A DNA stretch of 64,000 bases from Capsicum annuum (Eukaryota > Streptophyta > Magnoliopsida > Solanales > Solanaceae). This document shows positions 1 to 11,722 of the stretch, piece after piece. The notes under the pieces are model-generated. The model saw nothing but the letters and a program-made list of their open reading frames with translations, did no database searches and had not been told where the DNA came from. Both the position numbers and the translations under genes were made by a program. The stretch is taken from contig NC_061114.1 of NCBI RefSeq assembly GCF_002878395.1, forward strand, positions 160,456,894 to 160,520,893, in the 5' to 3' direction. The first letter of the stretch is position 1. Each line of letters begins with the position of its first letter.

Positions 1-1
1 G

Positions 2-499
2 GCAAAGAGAATGTTTGCAGTCATGAACGTGGATGTCACATATTTTCTCACTGTTGAGATACTACTATACGAGGGAAATATTAAGGTTTATGATTGCAAC
101 TTACCTGTCTTCAGCGAGAAGACATTTTTAACCCACATGCAGCCACTCTTGAAGTTGTTGCCCAAGTTGTTGACGCAGAGTAAGCTGATAGATCACTTGC
201 CGGCTGAAGTCTTGGCGAAGGAATCATAGGATTTTGAAGTTTGAAATAAGAACATCTAGCTCCCAAGAAATACAACCAGTGCAGCGTGCGGGTCGTACTC
301 GCTTACATACATCGAGTGTTTGCTGACCGGCACACAAATGATCGGTGTGTGCGACACCATTCTGGGAAAGATGCAATGGGTCTGGCCATATGGGGTACTA
401 ACTAAATGGTTGGAGCCCGTGTATAAAAAAAACATGTACAAAGATAGAGACGAACATGATAACAAATTTTCATTTCAAGCTAATTCACTTTACATGTAG
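2..499 (+). pseudogene. Ulp1-like cysteine protease (C48) C-terminal fragment
   Basis: The 3' part of a SUMO-protease-like (Ulp1/peptidase C48) gene of the kind carried by plant MULEs, entering from outside the window. One reading frame runs from base 2 to the TAG at 497-499 and is interrupted by in-frame stops at 227-229, 242-244 and 257-259. The first part has the VYDCN stretch that supplies the catalytic Asp in this family. The part after 278 has the catalytic-Cys motif (ACGSYS) and the typical tail (YIECLL, KMQWVWPYG, LEPVY). The His-containing segment is off the left edge. Several stops fit TGG-to-TAG and CAA/CGA-to-stop decay. It points right, towards the minus-strand Ulp1 pseudogene at 1865-5227. 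The family call is firm; the host element is inferred. Confidence 0.8.
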
Positions 500-540
500 T
501 GGCAATAATTTTTATTTCTGGCCAAGTTGAATTTTTATAA

Positions 541-880
541 TGCAACAGATTTTATATTTGTCGTAACAGATATAGTACCTATTATGATAAATTGATTATC
601 TGTTGGAAAAGGTTGGTCATCTATTGCGTTATGCAGATGTTCTCAGTCTGTCTGTCGCAATAGATATACGATCTGTTGCAACATATAATCTATCTATTGC
701 AACTGATCGATAATCAGTTGGAGCAAATAAAAAAAGTAGGAAGACCTGTTATATAATTTCCAGCAGATGACCTACGTGTTGTATCTCATGTTGCAATATA
801 TATCTAAATCTGTCTGATAAGATATGACGTCTGTTGCAGCAGATATATTATCTGTTGTGATATTTGAATCTAGTACTCCA
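541..880. repeat. Irregular cluster of ATCTGTTGCAACAGAT-like palindromes
   Basis: About ten degenerate copies or half-copies of the 16-base palindrome ATCTGTTGCAACAGAT (forms such as GATCTGTTGCAACATA, GTCTGTTGCAGCAGAT, TTATCTGTTGTGATA) occur in AT-rich DNA directly downstream of the first Ulp1 pseudogene. Spacing is irregular, so it is not a simple tandem repeat. The same motif forms a second cluster at 3295-3560, inside an intron of the other Ulp1 pseudogene. The remaining DNA in 500-1015 shows nothing codable. Confidence 0.7.
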
Positions 881-1015
881 TTTCAATTAACATGTTCAAA
901 ACTAAGGATTAAATTATATTCATAGACAGAATAAAATAAATCAAAGCCTTCGAAAATTACATGAAATAACTCAACAAATAAATAAAATATAAAAAAATTC
1001 ATTATGGGTACAAAT

Positions 1016-1787
1016 AAGGCTGGGCATATTTTGGTTTAAACCGAAAAATCGAACCAAAATTTAATTTTGGTTTGATTTTTTGATTTTTCGGATCGGTTTC
1101 GATTTTAAAGTTTAGAAATTTGGTTAAACGATTTGGTTTTTGGGTTTACAAAAAAAGAATTCGGATAAACAGGAAAACCAAAATTATATAAATAATATAT
1201 TATAATATATATAATTTAATATATATGTAAATATACTAAAAATATAATATAATCTGATATAACATATAAATATATAAATTATAATCATTTAGTAACCCTA
1301 AATTCTAATATACTGCTTTGCTTTAGACCCTAACATTAACGTGAAGGCTGCAACAGCGCTCAACCATCCTCAGTTTGTCAATTCATTTGAAATTTCAACA
1401 TCGCCAACGACAGTCATTTGCTCAGTTCATCACTGCCGTCGGCAGTCGCTGCCGAGTGCGGCCACTGCCGTCACGCCAATGACGATGACTCAGCGAGGTC
1501 GATATTTATGGTTATTTTAATGCATGTTGAATTAATTATATTTAGGAATGAAAATTAGGTTTGAAAAAAATATTATTTTCTAGAAAAATCACCAATTTTA
1601 AATGTTCACTACTTTAATCTTTAAAACTGAAATAAAAATTCGAAATAACCAAACCGAATTTGTAAAAATTGGACCAAACTGAAATAATTTTGGTTTGATT
1701 ATGATTTTCATTTTCGTCAATCCGAAAATCAAAAAACCAAACCGATATTCCATAATCAAACCGAACAAACTGAATACCCACCCCTAG
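1016..1787. mobile_element. hAT-type MITE, 0.77 kb
   Basis: A non-autonomous DNA transposon. The ends are imperfect inverted repeats rich in GGTTTNGGTTT/AAACCRAACC words: the left end starts AAGGCTGGGCAT and the right end, read inward on the other strand, starts CTAGGGGTGGGTATT. The 8 bp target duplication GTACAAAT is at 1008-1015 and 1788-1795, the length expected of hAT elements. No transposase frame is present. The middle (about 1320-1510) is much less AT-rich than the arms and contains CTGCCGTCGGCAGTCGCTGCC-like sequence, which looks like captured DNA. Confidence 0.8.
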
Positions 1788-1864
1788 GTACAAATGATAT
1801 ACTCTACAAATAAATCAACATGTTATACCAAGGAGGATAGGTTATTACATTGAGCTATAAAGAT

Positions 1865-4800
1865 CTAATCAATAGGGACAAGTTGTTCTTCATCCGGTGC
1901 TACGAAATTTGGCTTTGGTCATCATGGATCTTTAACGTTAGTTGCGTACGGATTCTGAGCTTTTGCTTCTTCGTATTTCCATAAAAGAGTAGCATATCTT
2001 TTGCGGAGTAATCCGGCATCAAGTCCATCATTTGGTACTTGTAATCCATTAGTCAAATACTCGACGTAGGCGGCAACAAAAGGACCGCAATCCCTGTGTT
2101 ATAAAAAACTGGTAATCGATATCTTGTAATTCATGCAAGCGTTGTAAAATTTGTACAATTAAACTAAATCATGACACTTAAACTTACAGGCTACCAATGG
2201 TTTGTTGAGCAATTCCTTCAACATATTGTACATCAAATGGATTAGCCATTTTATCCCGGTATACTTCAATCGTCGACCAATCAGTACGAACCTTTTGGTC
2301 CAAAAATCCACTCATATCAAGGTAAGTAGGCAATATTTTGGCCATCTTTTGTATCTCAGACGATGGCCCGGAACGTCTCCTTCGCGACATCGAGTTATAA
2401 ACTCGGATGTGCCTCTCTTTTATAATGACGACAACCAACACCCAATGGAATTCATCACCATAATTGATTGGGATGTACACTTCGTCAACCAAATGCCAAG
2501 GTAAGCCAGCCGGAATGTTAAAACCTTTGATGATGTTGATTAAGCATTTCTCATTTCGAGAAACTTTTGGTTGTTGTTGACAATACCTATCGTAGGCATT
2601 ATTGATGTTAACTTTGTACAAATAATTATCTGTCGTGTGTCTGTATTATTCTTGTGTTTGCAACTTGGCCTTCTTTCGAAGGTAGTAAAAAATAACATCG
2701 CTGTGTTGCACATATTATCAAACATTTTGGATTATGTAATGAAAAAATCAATATGCAGATGCAATTAAATAAAGTATTAATTAATAGTATTATGTATGGC
2801 ATTTAAACCTCATCATTCCAGTAAGTATGGGGCTATGACTTTAAATAGAACCAATTCTTCATTCCGAGATGTGCAACAACAAACTCAAACATATCAAAGC
2901 CAAGACTCGATTCATTCACTTTGTAGCGCTTGTCATTTTGTTTTTCACATGATGATTTATATGTGTTAATGTCAGGTTCTTACAACAAGGATTGTATAAA
3001 CCAATATCTATAAAATTGATTTAGGTACCTGCCGGCATGATGCTTTAACAACCCATCGGCAATCTATTCTAAATAGACGTTGATCAACTGTGTTAGTTTT
3101 TTTGGAGCCTCGTCCGAGATGTTGAACCCTTCAAACGGATAATTCTTCCATTCTCCCAAACTGACAGGTTTCACTTTTTCTTCTTCTTTGGAAGCAATTG
3201 ATGGATTATCAACTGTGATATTATGCTCTTTGGCAGTAGCTTCTACTGTGACATCCATCTAGAAAGTCAGAATTGTCAATGCTAAGTAGAGATATACAAC
3301 AGATTGTCCATCTGTTGCAACAGATGAGTCTTATATTGCATCAGATAGATTATCTGTTGGGATAAATTCGAACAGGTAAATCAGAGCAGTACGATAATTT
3401 CAAATAGATGACCCATCTGTTGTAACATAAGACTCATCTGTTGAAATAAATAACGAATCTGATATAACAGGTTAGACAACAGTTGCAACAGATGTATGCA
3501 TCTATTTGATAATTTTTAGCAGATGTATCATCTGTTGAAACAGATATGTGCCTGTTTATTTTTTGGAATAGATGATGTACATTCACCTTCGTCAGCTCAT
3601 GCTGCTCTCCTGTGGCCCTTGCACACTGAACATCGGTGCAAGACAAAGACAAAGGTGTTGCAATCTTGTTTTTTTATGCTTGATGATGTCTTGGAAGTGT
3701 CTTTCCCTCTCATCTTAGCTGCCTTGATCTCTAGTGGAGTGTCCGGATATGAAATCCTCTTTAATGAAATGATACCCCTCTTAGATGTCATTTTCTTTAT
3801 AAAAACAGTTAGTACATTAATAGCATTAATCATTCCATCGTGTTCCGCCTTGTAGTCTTGACATTTGCATGAAGAACATTTGCTAGATGTGGCAAAATTT
3901 GGAGAAAAATCTGTACAACCATTATGATCATAATCATACTGGCTTGTTGATTCAAAAACTGTAAGAGGAGCATCATTAGCTCCACCCTCCAAAATTGTTT
4001 TTCTTGTGATGGTTGTTGGTCCAAACAATTCCATTTTTATTCCATCAACAACCTTAGGGTCTGATAAAGTTTGCACAGATCGTAAAGTAAAAAAAATGAC
4101 ATCTTCAACTCTCGGTTGATCGGAACAAGCCACGGATGGACAATCTAAAATAAATTGGTATATATATTAAGAGTGATGATGAAATCATTTAATCATTAAT
4201 TAAAACAAAAACTTGATTAGAATTGGACTTACTGCTTCCTTGGGGGGATTGAAAAGATCAAGAAATTTTGCATTTTTATTGGTTTTGGCCTACAACCATC
4301 TCAGAATTCTTGAACAGGAAACTTCTTACTGGTAGTTCACTTGTTATCTCAAATAAGGAATGACTTCAAATGCCCAAGCCTATAACATAATGCCAATAAA
4401 TCAAAAGCATTATTGAATAAAAAAATGATGAATCATATCATGATAAAAGAAATATTTACCATGAAGGCCCATGGAAAGCTATATAAGTTGACTGTTTTTG
4501 GTGTTAACGGAGTCAACAAATATTCTACAGTCATTTTGAAGCTTTCATAACCCCAAGGATAGCTATTAAATGTCTCAAGATCCTCGGAGAGATTTATTAA
4601 ATTGAGGCTTATGTTGTTGTTAACGTCTCTCGCCCAAAGAACATTATGTACAAACTAAACCAAACACAATGATTGCTTGTGCTTCTTTGAAAGTCCTTTA
4701 CCTTTCAATGTTTCTATTAGGTTTTTATTTTTGAAGTTTGGACCAACAATGGACACCAATTCATCACGATCACTCGACTTGCCTTTGCCTTTTTTAGATG

Positions 4801-5227
4801 TGCAGGGTGCTTTTTTTGGGTCAGAGTAGGTATAACTTGAGAAGGAGAAGGAGGATAACATTTTAGTCTAGTAACTATGGCAAACTCTTTCCAACCAAAA
4901 CAAATAGGCATGCTACTGTAATTTATCCATACCTCATCCATCTTATCTTTGTTTTCATATATAAACCTGCACTTGAGAAGATCATATACCATTTTTATCT
5001 GGAAACGATCATTGTTTTCCTCCGACAAATCAAGATATTGCCCAAAGTAGCTTTTCCTGAAATAAGAATCCAATTTTTGTTCTCAAAGTATTTTACTGAA
5101 GGCGTCGAAAGATTTTTCCATGACTGACTTAACCACGAGATCACCCGTTAAATTTGTGGCACCATCGTACTGCATTCTCACAGGATAATGATTAATGCTG
5201 AAGGTTTTGACCAACTCTTCAATTTGC
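1865..5227 (-). pseudogene. DUF1985-Ulp1 protease gene of a MULE, decayed, multi-exon
   Basis: A decayed multi-exon gene of the DUF1985 plus Ulp1/C48 family often carried by plant MULEs. Segments read right to left: about 5227-4460 (DUF1985: FSINHYPVRMQ, MDEVWINYSSMP, LTPKTVNLYSFPWAF); 4379-4233 (AWAFE to FNPPKEA); 4144-3587 (TLRSVQTLSDPKVVDGIKM and a Cys/Lys/Ser-rich linker); 3258 to about 3024 (KNYPFEGFNISDEAPKKL); about 2990-2188 and 2093-1865 (protease). GT/AG splice sites remain, for example GTAAGT after 2188 with the acceptor before 2093, which rejoins LDCGPF. The protease keeps His (FHWVL) and Cys (DCGPF), but the usual VYDS is VYNS, so the catalytic Asp is Asn. In-frame stops include TAG near 4655, TAA near 2650 and two adjacent TGA codons ending at 1922. 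The intron 3586-3259 holds palindrome repeats. Dead gene; family assignment confident. Confidence 0.85.
3295..3560. repeat. Second cluster of ATCTGTTGCAACAGAT-like palindromes
   Basis: At least nine copies or half-copies of the palindrome cluster here (CATCTGTTGCAACAGATG, TTATCTGTTGGGATA, CATCTGTTGTAACATA, CATCTGTTGAAACAGATA and others). They lie inside an intron of the minus-strand Ulp1 pseudogene. The core is the same as in the cluster at 541-880, but flanks and spacing differ. Confidence 0.7.
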
Positions 5228-5336
5228 TTCCTTCAAATGTATATTTAGCAAATGTATAAAATACTTCGTAAGAAAATACAAATCGGAAGCAGTTATAGAT
5301 GCTATAATAAATCTTCGTAAGAAAATACAACTCTTC

Positions 5337-6099
5337 AAATGTATTTTTTCTGAAGTAGCATATGTATATTACAAGTCTTAATATGTATATTTACGATATG
5401 CATATGTATTTTCATTACGACATATAAATTACTGCATATGTATAATATAAATACATATAACTAGAAACATTTGAAATAGACAGTGAACACATAAATAGAC
5501 TGTATACGTATATTATAAATACATATAGCTATTAAAATATATAAAGTCAAATACATATAGCTGTTAAAATACGTATTTTAAACAATAACTATTTCGTATC
5601 TACTAAAATGCAAAACGAATTCCAACAAACAGGAGCAATTTTTTTGAATACTAGTTATCATCGACTAAAATTTAAATTTATCGTATAACAATTGTATCTC
5701 AAATTTTAAATTAAATAAGGACATGGATAACTTTAAATTTGAAAGAATAATTCGCTCAGACCATTTTTTTTAGAACTGATAGAATTCATATACAATCTCA
5801 AATTTTGGAATTCCACGACTGTTACACAACTTTGTTGCAAGTTTTTCAGCAATTCTCGCAATATTTTTTTATGAAATTCACAAACATAATCAAGTTTGTT
5901 TATCGATACCTGTAATTGGAGCGTTGTATTTTCAATATTTTCTTCAAAATTTAAGAAGATCATCAATAATGTTGGAAGCACTTTATTTTGAACTAGCTTT
6001 GATTTGTTGTTTGTGAAAATCGTTGTTTGAATTTGAATTATGTTGATGTAAATTAACGGTTGATGTAAAAATAAAAGAGTCATATAAGGTAAAGAAATC
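5337..6099 (+). repeat. Left arm of a 0.75 kb inverted repeat (probable MULE end)
   Basis: Read on the minus strand, this segment matches 16223-16961 on the plus strand with scattered substitutions and small indels. Shared landmarks in order are GGTAAAGAAATC, the AACGGTTGATGTAAA block, GTTTGTTTATCGATACCTG, the GAATTCCAACAAACAGGA block and the ATACATATG-rich part. Any open frame here (such as 5733-6083 minus) is broken in the partner copy, so I do not call it coding. The arm lies just upstream of the minus-strand Ulp1 gene, as a long MULE terminal repeat would. Confidence 0.75.
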
Positions 6100-6338
6100 T
6101 ATTTAATTAAATGTGGCATAAATTAAGGAACAATTTCATTCCTAATTTAACACTAACTATTAGAGTTAAATAAGGAACATATATCCTGTTTGTATACGTA
6201 TTTATATAGCAACCTTTTACTAAAATACAGAATACATATTGCTATTTTTCATAATTTTAAAACTGTTGCTATAAAAGTTAATAATTAAGGCTCTACAGTT
6301 GCTATTTCTGAAATTTTCTCAAAAGATAAAGGGGAGGC
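6100..6338 (+). repeat. MULE tip-like sequence next to the gypsy LTR
   Basis: AT-rich DNA that extends the left arm but has no counterpart beside the right arm. It carries repeated GTTGCTAT words (ATTGCTATTTTTCAT, ACTGTTGCTATAAAAG, ACAGTTGCTATTTCTG). The end of the region at 20560-20668 resembles it in the same orientation, which suggests both are right-hand tips of related MULEs. It stops exactly at the gypsy LTR. Confidence 0.45.
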
Positions 6339-8729
6339 TGTAACGCCCCGAAAAACGGGTCCCGGAGCGTCATACGGTGCTTGAGGCTACGAGTAGCCCC
6401 AAGCTAACTCTTTGAGCCATTTTCATTCAGCTCAACACAAATCAACGAGGTTTCATAAATAACCCTCAAATATCAACAGAGTAATCATCATCCAAGAATA
6501 AAAGAATTTCAGAAAGATAACAAAATACGACTTATTAGTCAACTCCCAACATCTATACTAGTCTGACAAGCCTCTAAGAAAATCAATAAAACCAGCGAGC
6601 CATTGAGACATGCCCCAACTGACTCATACTCAGTTATCAAATGTAAATAATTCCGTGAAACCAATATCAGACATCACGTCCTCGGAACATGAGGACTCAC
6701 CACGACAGAAGATGTAGAACAGCGTGCCCGAAGAATCACTGTCGAACCTGGAACTGAGCACCTGAACCTATATTCTGAGAAAATGCATCCCACATCCAAA
6801 GATGTGGGTCAGTACCATGGAAAGGAACCGAGTATATGGGGGTGTATGCAGTTTTATAAACATCATCATCATAAATATTTATAAGAAATATGCAGGATGT
6901 ATGAAAGACTCACATAACCCGAAAAAAATCATCATAATCATAAGAGGATGAAATAAGTACAATAACACATGTGAGTCATCATATAATTTGTCAATCACTT
7001 CAGTTCATCAAGAATATCAATTCTCATAATGTAAATATCATTTAAATCTTTCGAAGAATAACTTTCACAATTCCACTTTCAAATCACTTCACCATTCACC
7101 ATAGACACAAGGAAACACACACACACTGGGAGATCCTATAACTGACATAAACCATGTGAGCTACATGGAATCCAATGTACAACCACGTTGGGGATAGCCG
7201 TCTTATCCTTGCCATCGGAGTAGGACTATCGATATCAAATCCACACAAACTAGTAATCACTATACAAATCAGCCTTAGGCTCACTCTTACGGGGACACGT
7301 AGTTCGAGGGAAGTAAGGTCGCTTTATACCTCCCACTCGGTGCTAAAGATTTCTCCCGGACTTAGCTCAGATCATTTCAAAGACAATCCACAACAAAATA
7401 ATTTCAGTAATATATAAATATATATCGGGAGCCATCATGCTTCCCATCTATCAAAATCAACCACGTTGTGGATTTCTTTCACACTCGAGTTCAAAATAAC
7501 TCCATTAAGACCAAAATGTCAAATCATTCAAAATATCTCAAATATTCAACATCAACGTGCTTATAACACACACTTTCTCAAAAAAAACACAATTTCCAAT
7601 GGAGATTCACGACCCAAATATCAAAATCATGATAAATATCATTCAAGATTCATGCTTTATATCTCCACACATGTAAATTCATCTTTCAAAATCATAAACA
7701 TCACAATTTCATAATGATCATCATAAGATATGGGTTCATGCTTCAAATTCGTAAAAATCAAATAAAAATCATGCCTTTATAAAGAAAATTACTTTTGGGC
7801 ACAAGAACGAAAGAGAGTTCTTGTTGAAAAATCCCACATACCTTGAATGATGAACTTTAGATCGATACTCATTTTTGAGATGTTAATCGTGCCTTTGAAT
7901 GATGGTTCTTGTAGTTCTTGAACTAGGAACTTAGAATCTTGAATAAATTTGCAGAATTAATGGTGAACTTTGGAGGTTCTTGAAGTTGGATGTAGGAGCT
8001 TAGAGTTTTATTTTTGAGGGAATTTGATGAAATATAACATATAATGCTTCTAATAGGCTTTAATATAGGGTTTGGACGGATTTTGGGTGTGGGGGAATGA
8101 CCAAAACGCCCCTAAAAATAAAAAAATTCTCGAATCTGTCCTTTGGTGAACTGTTTTGATAGTCTGAAATAGATCAACCATAACGTTTTACTTCGATATC
8201 TAAATTCGATAAAACCAATTTCATTAGAAAGATGACTCTCATATATTTCCGTTGATATATGGTATCTCACCCAGATCATTGTGTACGAGGATTATGATCA
8301 TTTGAAGTTGACCCAAAAATTCACTTTTGATAAGCTGAAGTAGATCGATCATAACTTTTTGCTCCGATAGAAAAATTGGATGAAACCAATTTCATTGGAA
8401 AGAGGACTCGCAGAGATCACCCAGATCATTATGTATAAGGAGTTATGATCATTTAAAGGTGGAGCAAAAATATGTCAGGCCTCAGTACTTTTTCCTGCAC
8501 GTTTTACTGTTCACTACTATTCACGGTTCGATCGAAATGTTCATAACTCGTCGCTCGGGTGTCCGTTTTGGATGATCCACATATCGTTGGAAATCTTATT
8601 AGATACTCTACCCAATGATGGGTCATAATCTAAGACATTCTACATGAAAAATTTATAATTCATTCTAGAAGATAGAACCCAACACGTTTACGCACAAAAT
8701 TTCAATGAGAAATTTCCCGAGGTATTACA
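6339..8729 (-). repeat. 3' LTR of the 6.3-16.2 kb gypsy element
   Basis: A 2391 bp LTR, TGTAACGCC...GTATTACA on the plus strand. It aligns along its length with 13811-16222. Differences include a shorter stretch near 8410, where the second copy has about 40 extra bases (the CTTTCCGTTGATATATAGTA part). Short open frames inside it are broken in the other LTR and are not coding. Confidence 0.9.
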
Positions 8730-10423
8730 TCATCCCCCCTTGGAAACATTCGTCCTTGAATGACGCTATACATGCCAAGATTAGATAGGGAATAGAGCAT
8801 ACAGCTGAAACCATTCGTTAGACTCATAACCACATCGTTTCTCACTCCGAATGCAACATAGAATGCATAAATTCCAGAAACTACAGCTGAACACATAATA
8901 AATGACAGCTGAACTGCTGCAACTTTTATCAAAAGTGCATGATAGGAAATAATGGTACCTTCGGCTTGATCGGAGTTCGCAAAAAATAGGTGAGGGTACT
9001 TGGATCGCATATCCGCCTCAGCTTCCCAAGTTGCACCCTCAACAGATTGGTTTCGCCATAACACCTTGACCAAGGGAACTTCTTTGTTCCTTAGTCTTCG
9101 GACACTGGAATCAAGAATCTCAATAGAAATCTTATCAAAAGAAAGATTTTCTTGAATGTCAGCACTCACAGAGGAATCCACTACCATAGCATCACTAATA
9201 TGCTTTCTAAGCATGGAGACATCGAATATTGGATGAACAGAGGACAACTCGGAAGGCAACTCAACTTCATAAGCTACCTTACCAACACGGCTAAGAATTT
9301 TGTAAGGACCAACATAACGGGGACTAAGCTTCCCCTTCTTTCCGAATCTCTTCACCTCCCTCATGGGTAAAATTTTCAGGTACACTTGGTCACCAACTTC
9401 AAACTCAAGGTCTCTCCTTCTAACATCTGCATATGACTTCTGACGACTCTGTACAATTTTCAACCTTTCCCTAATCAACTTAACTTTTTCCATAGCCTCA
9501 AATACCGAATCAGGACCACTCACAGCCGCTTCACCCATCTCGAACCAACCTATGGGTGATCTACACTTCCTCCCATATAAGGCTTCAAATGGAGCCATGT
9601 CAATACTAGAGTGGAAACTGTTATTGTAAGCAAACTCTATCAACGGTAAGTGATCATCCCAATTTCCATTAAAGTCAAGTGTACAAGCTCTCAACATATC
9701 CTCTAAGGTTTGGATGGTCCACTCAGCCTGACCATCGATCTGCGGATGAAAATCAGAACTCAAAAGCACTTGGGTACAAAGACCCTTCTGAAAAGCTTTC
9801 CAAAATTGCGAAGTGAACTGAGTACCCCTATCCGAAATGATAGACAAAGAAACTCCATGTGGTCTGACTAGCTCTCGAATATACAATCTAGCATAATCCT
9901 CAGCAGTATATGAAGTATGAACAGGCAAAAAATGAGCAGACTTAGTCAATCTATCAACCACAACCTAAATGGAATCATGATGGCGTCGGGAAGGAGGTAA
10001 ACCAATCACGAAGTTCATATTTATCTCTTCTCACTTCCAGGTGGGAATACTAAACTCTTGTATTACCACCAAGTCTTTGGTGTTCAACCTTAATCTGTTG
10101 GCATGTTGCACACTTAGCTACAAATGCTGCTATATCTTTCTTCATGCCACTCCACCAATAGATTTCCCGTAAGTCTCGATACATCTTGGTGGCACACAAG
10201 GATAAATAGAATATCGCGCCCTGTGCACTTCAGCCATAATCCTCTGTCTCAGATCATCAATATACGGGACACACAATCTACCCCGCAATCTTAACACACC
10301 ATCTCCCCCTTGGGAGAAAACCTCTACTTTTTGGTCCTTGATTGACTCCTTCAATCTGACCAAACTAGCATCTAAGTATTGCTTTTCCTTTACTTCCGAA
10401 ACCAAGGAGGATTCAGAACTACT
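8702..10423 (-). pseudogene. Integrase with chromodomain-like tail (pol C-terminus)
   Basis: The integrase part of pol. The core has the DDE signature in order: Asp in VVVDRLTKSAHF, Asp in SIISDRGTQF, and Glu in DGQAEWTIQTLEDML (the family usually has AERT; here Arg is Trp). The C-terminal part has KGKLSPRYVGPYKIL and SSVHPIFDVSMLRKH, followed by the truncated chromodomain-like ATWEAEADM. The His/Cys zinc-binding region (WWSGMKKD, AKCATCQQ) is displaced into another frame between about 10200 and 10075 by two compensating indels. In-frame stops follow there and just before VVVDR (TGG to TAG). The open frame past YPHLF to 8702 is probably 3' untranslated sequence, not an env gene. Confidence 0.88.
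8730..8742 (-). promoter_or_regulatory. Polypurine tract
   Basis: On the minus strand AAGGGGGGATGA lies directly against the 3' LTR. It is the usual plus-strand primer for gypsy reverse transcription and fixes both the element's orientation and the LTR edge. Confidence 0.85.
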
Positions 10424-10984
10424 CTAAACCCCTATACTACCTTCAGCAGAGTCAAACAAATTAACCCCCAATCTAGCCAAACGATGTAAATCATGAGCCA
10501 ACTCTTTCTTACCTTCTACCACATGCGAAAAACTACCCATGGACACTTTACTTAGGGCATCCGCCACAACATTGGCCTTGCCCGGATGGTACAGCACACT
10601 CATATCATAGTCCTTTAAGCTTTCTAACCCTAGTCTCTGCCTAAGATTCAATTTTCTCTGGGTAAACACATACTGCAGACTCTTATGATCAGTGAAAACA
10701 TCAACATGAACACCATACAAATAGTGTCTCCAGATTTTCAAAGCAAACACAACAGCAGCCAACTCAAGGTCATGGGTGGGGTAATTTTTCTCATGGGGTT
10801 TCAACTGTCTAGAAGCATAAGCTATCACCTTACCCTTCTGCATCAATACACAACCCAACCCAACTCTCAAAGCATCACAGTACACCACAAAACCATCAAC
10901 ACCATCAGGCAAAGTCAAAAGAAGGGCTGAAGTGAGTCGAGTCTTCAACTCCTGAAAGCTCTTCTCACAAGATTCGGACCATAA
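10424..10984 (-). pseudogene. RNase H domain of gypsy pol
   Basis: RNase H of the retroelement, which removes RNA from the RNA:DNA hybrid. Visible motifs are [15 protein letters not shown] (catalytic Asp in the usual CDAS), [21 protein letters not shown] (catalytic Glu) and [13 protein letters not shown] (catalytic Asp), then the connection to integrase ([14 protein letters not shown]). This stretch is open from 11077 to a TAG near 10424. No key acidic residue is lost, so it is one of the best preserved parts of the element. Confidence 0.9.
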
Positions 10985-11722
10985 GAACTTTACTTTCTTT
11001 TGGGTCAACCGAGTCATCGGAGACTCTATAGAAGAGAAAACCTCAACAAAACGGCGGTAATAGCCATCTAAACCCAAGAAACTTCGGATATCAGTCGAAG
11101 AAATAGGTCTAGGCCAATTTCTAACAGCTTCAGTATTTTGGGGATCAACTCTAATACCCTCGAAAGAAATGATATGACCTAGAAAAGAAACTGACCTTAG
11201 CCAAAACTCTTACTTACTAAACTTGGCAAACAACTTGTGATCTTTAAGGGTTTGCAAGATAGTTCGGAGATGATCAGAATGTTCATCCTCACTACGGGAG
11301 TACACCAGTATATCATCGATGAACACTATGACAAACATATCCAGATATGGTCTGAACACTCAATTCATGAGGTCCATGAAAGCTGTTAGGGCATTAGTTA
11401 ACCCGAAAGACATAACAAGAAACTCAAAATGGCCATAACGAGTTTGGAAAGTGGTTTTCAGGATGTCACACTCCCTAACTTTGAGTTGATGATAGCCGAA
11501 ATAAAGGCCTATCTTTGAGAAATAACTTGCACCTTGCAATTGGTCAAACAAATCATCTATTCTCGGAAGGGGGTACTTATTTTTTATGGTGACTTTATTC
11601 AGTTGGCGGTAATCAATGCACATACGCAAAGAGCCATCTTTCTTTCTCACAAACAACACAGGAGTACCCCAAGGAGAAACACTGCGCCTTATGAAACCCT
11701 TATCTAGTAGATCTTTGAGTTG
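10985..11722 (-). pseudogene. Reverse transcriptase domain of gypsy pol
   Basis: Reverse transcriptase of the retroelement. Motifs in order: [73 protein letters not shown] (the catalytic DD pair), [19 protein letters not shown]. In the third motif the family has SKIDLRSGYHQ, so the first catalytic Asp is Gly near 11505, which would abolish polymerisation even without stops. Stops lie before QLKDLL (11721-11723), before VFRPYL and before EFWL. Confidence 0.9.

Noticed and set aside
541..3560. CRISPR-like reading of the palindrome clusters
   Set aside because: Repeat spacing and sequence are irregular, the context is a plant genome and no cas-like gene exists.
5733..6083. 116-codon minus-strand frame
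   Set aside because: The inverted partner (16223-16586) breaks it by indels, and no domain is visible; more likely terminal-repeat DNA.
7096..7714. Short frames inside the gypsy LTR
   Set aside because: They are not preserved in the partner LTR (14570-15170) and lie in non-coding LTR sequence.
8702..8990. Possible env-like extension of the integrase frame (hydrophobic stretch after YPHLF)
   Set aside because: The frame simply stays open through the 3' untranslated region into the LTR; there is no signal peptide, splice acceptor or furin-like site.
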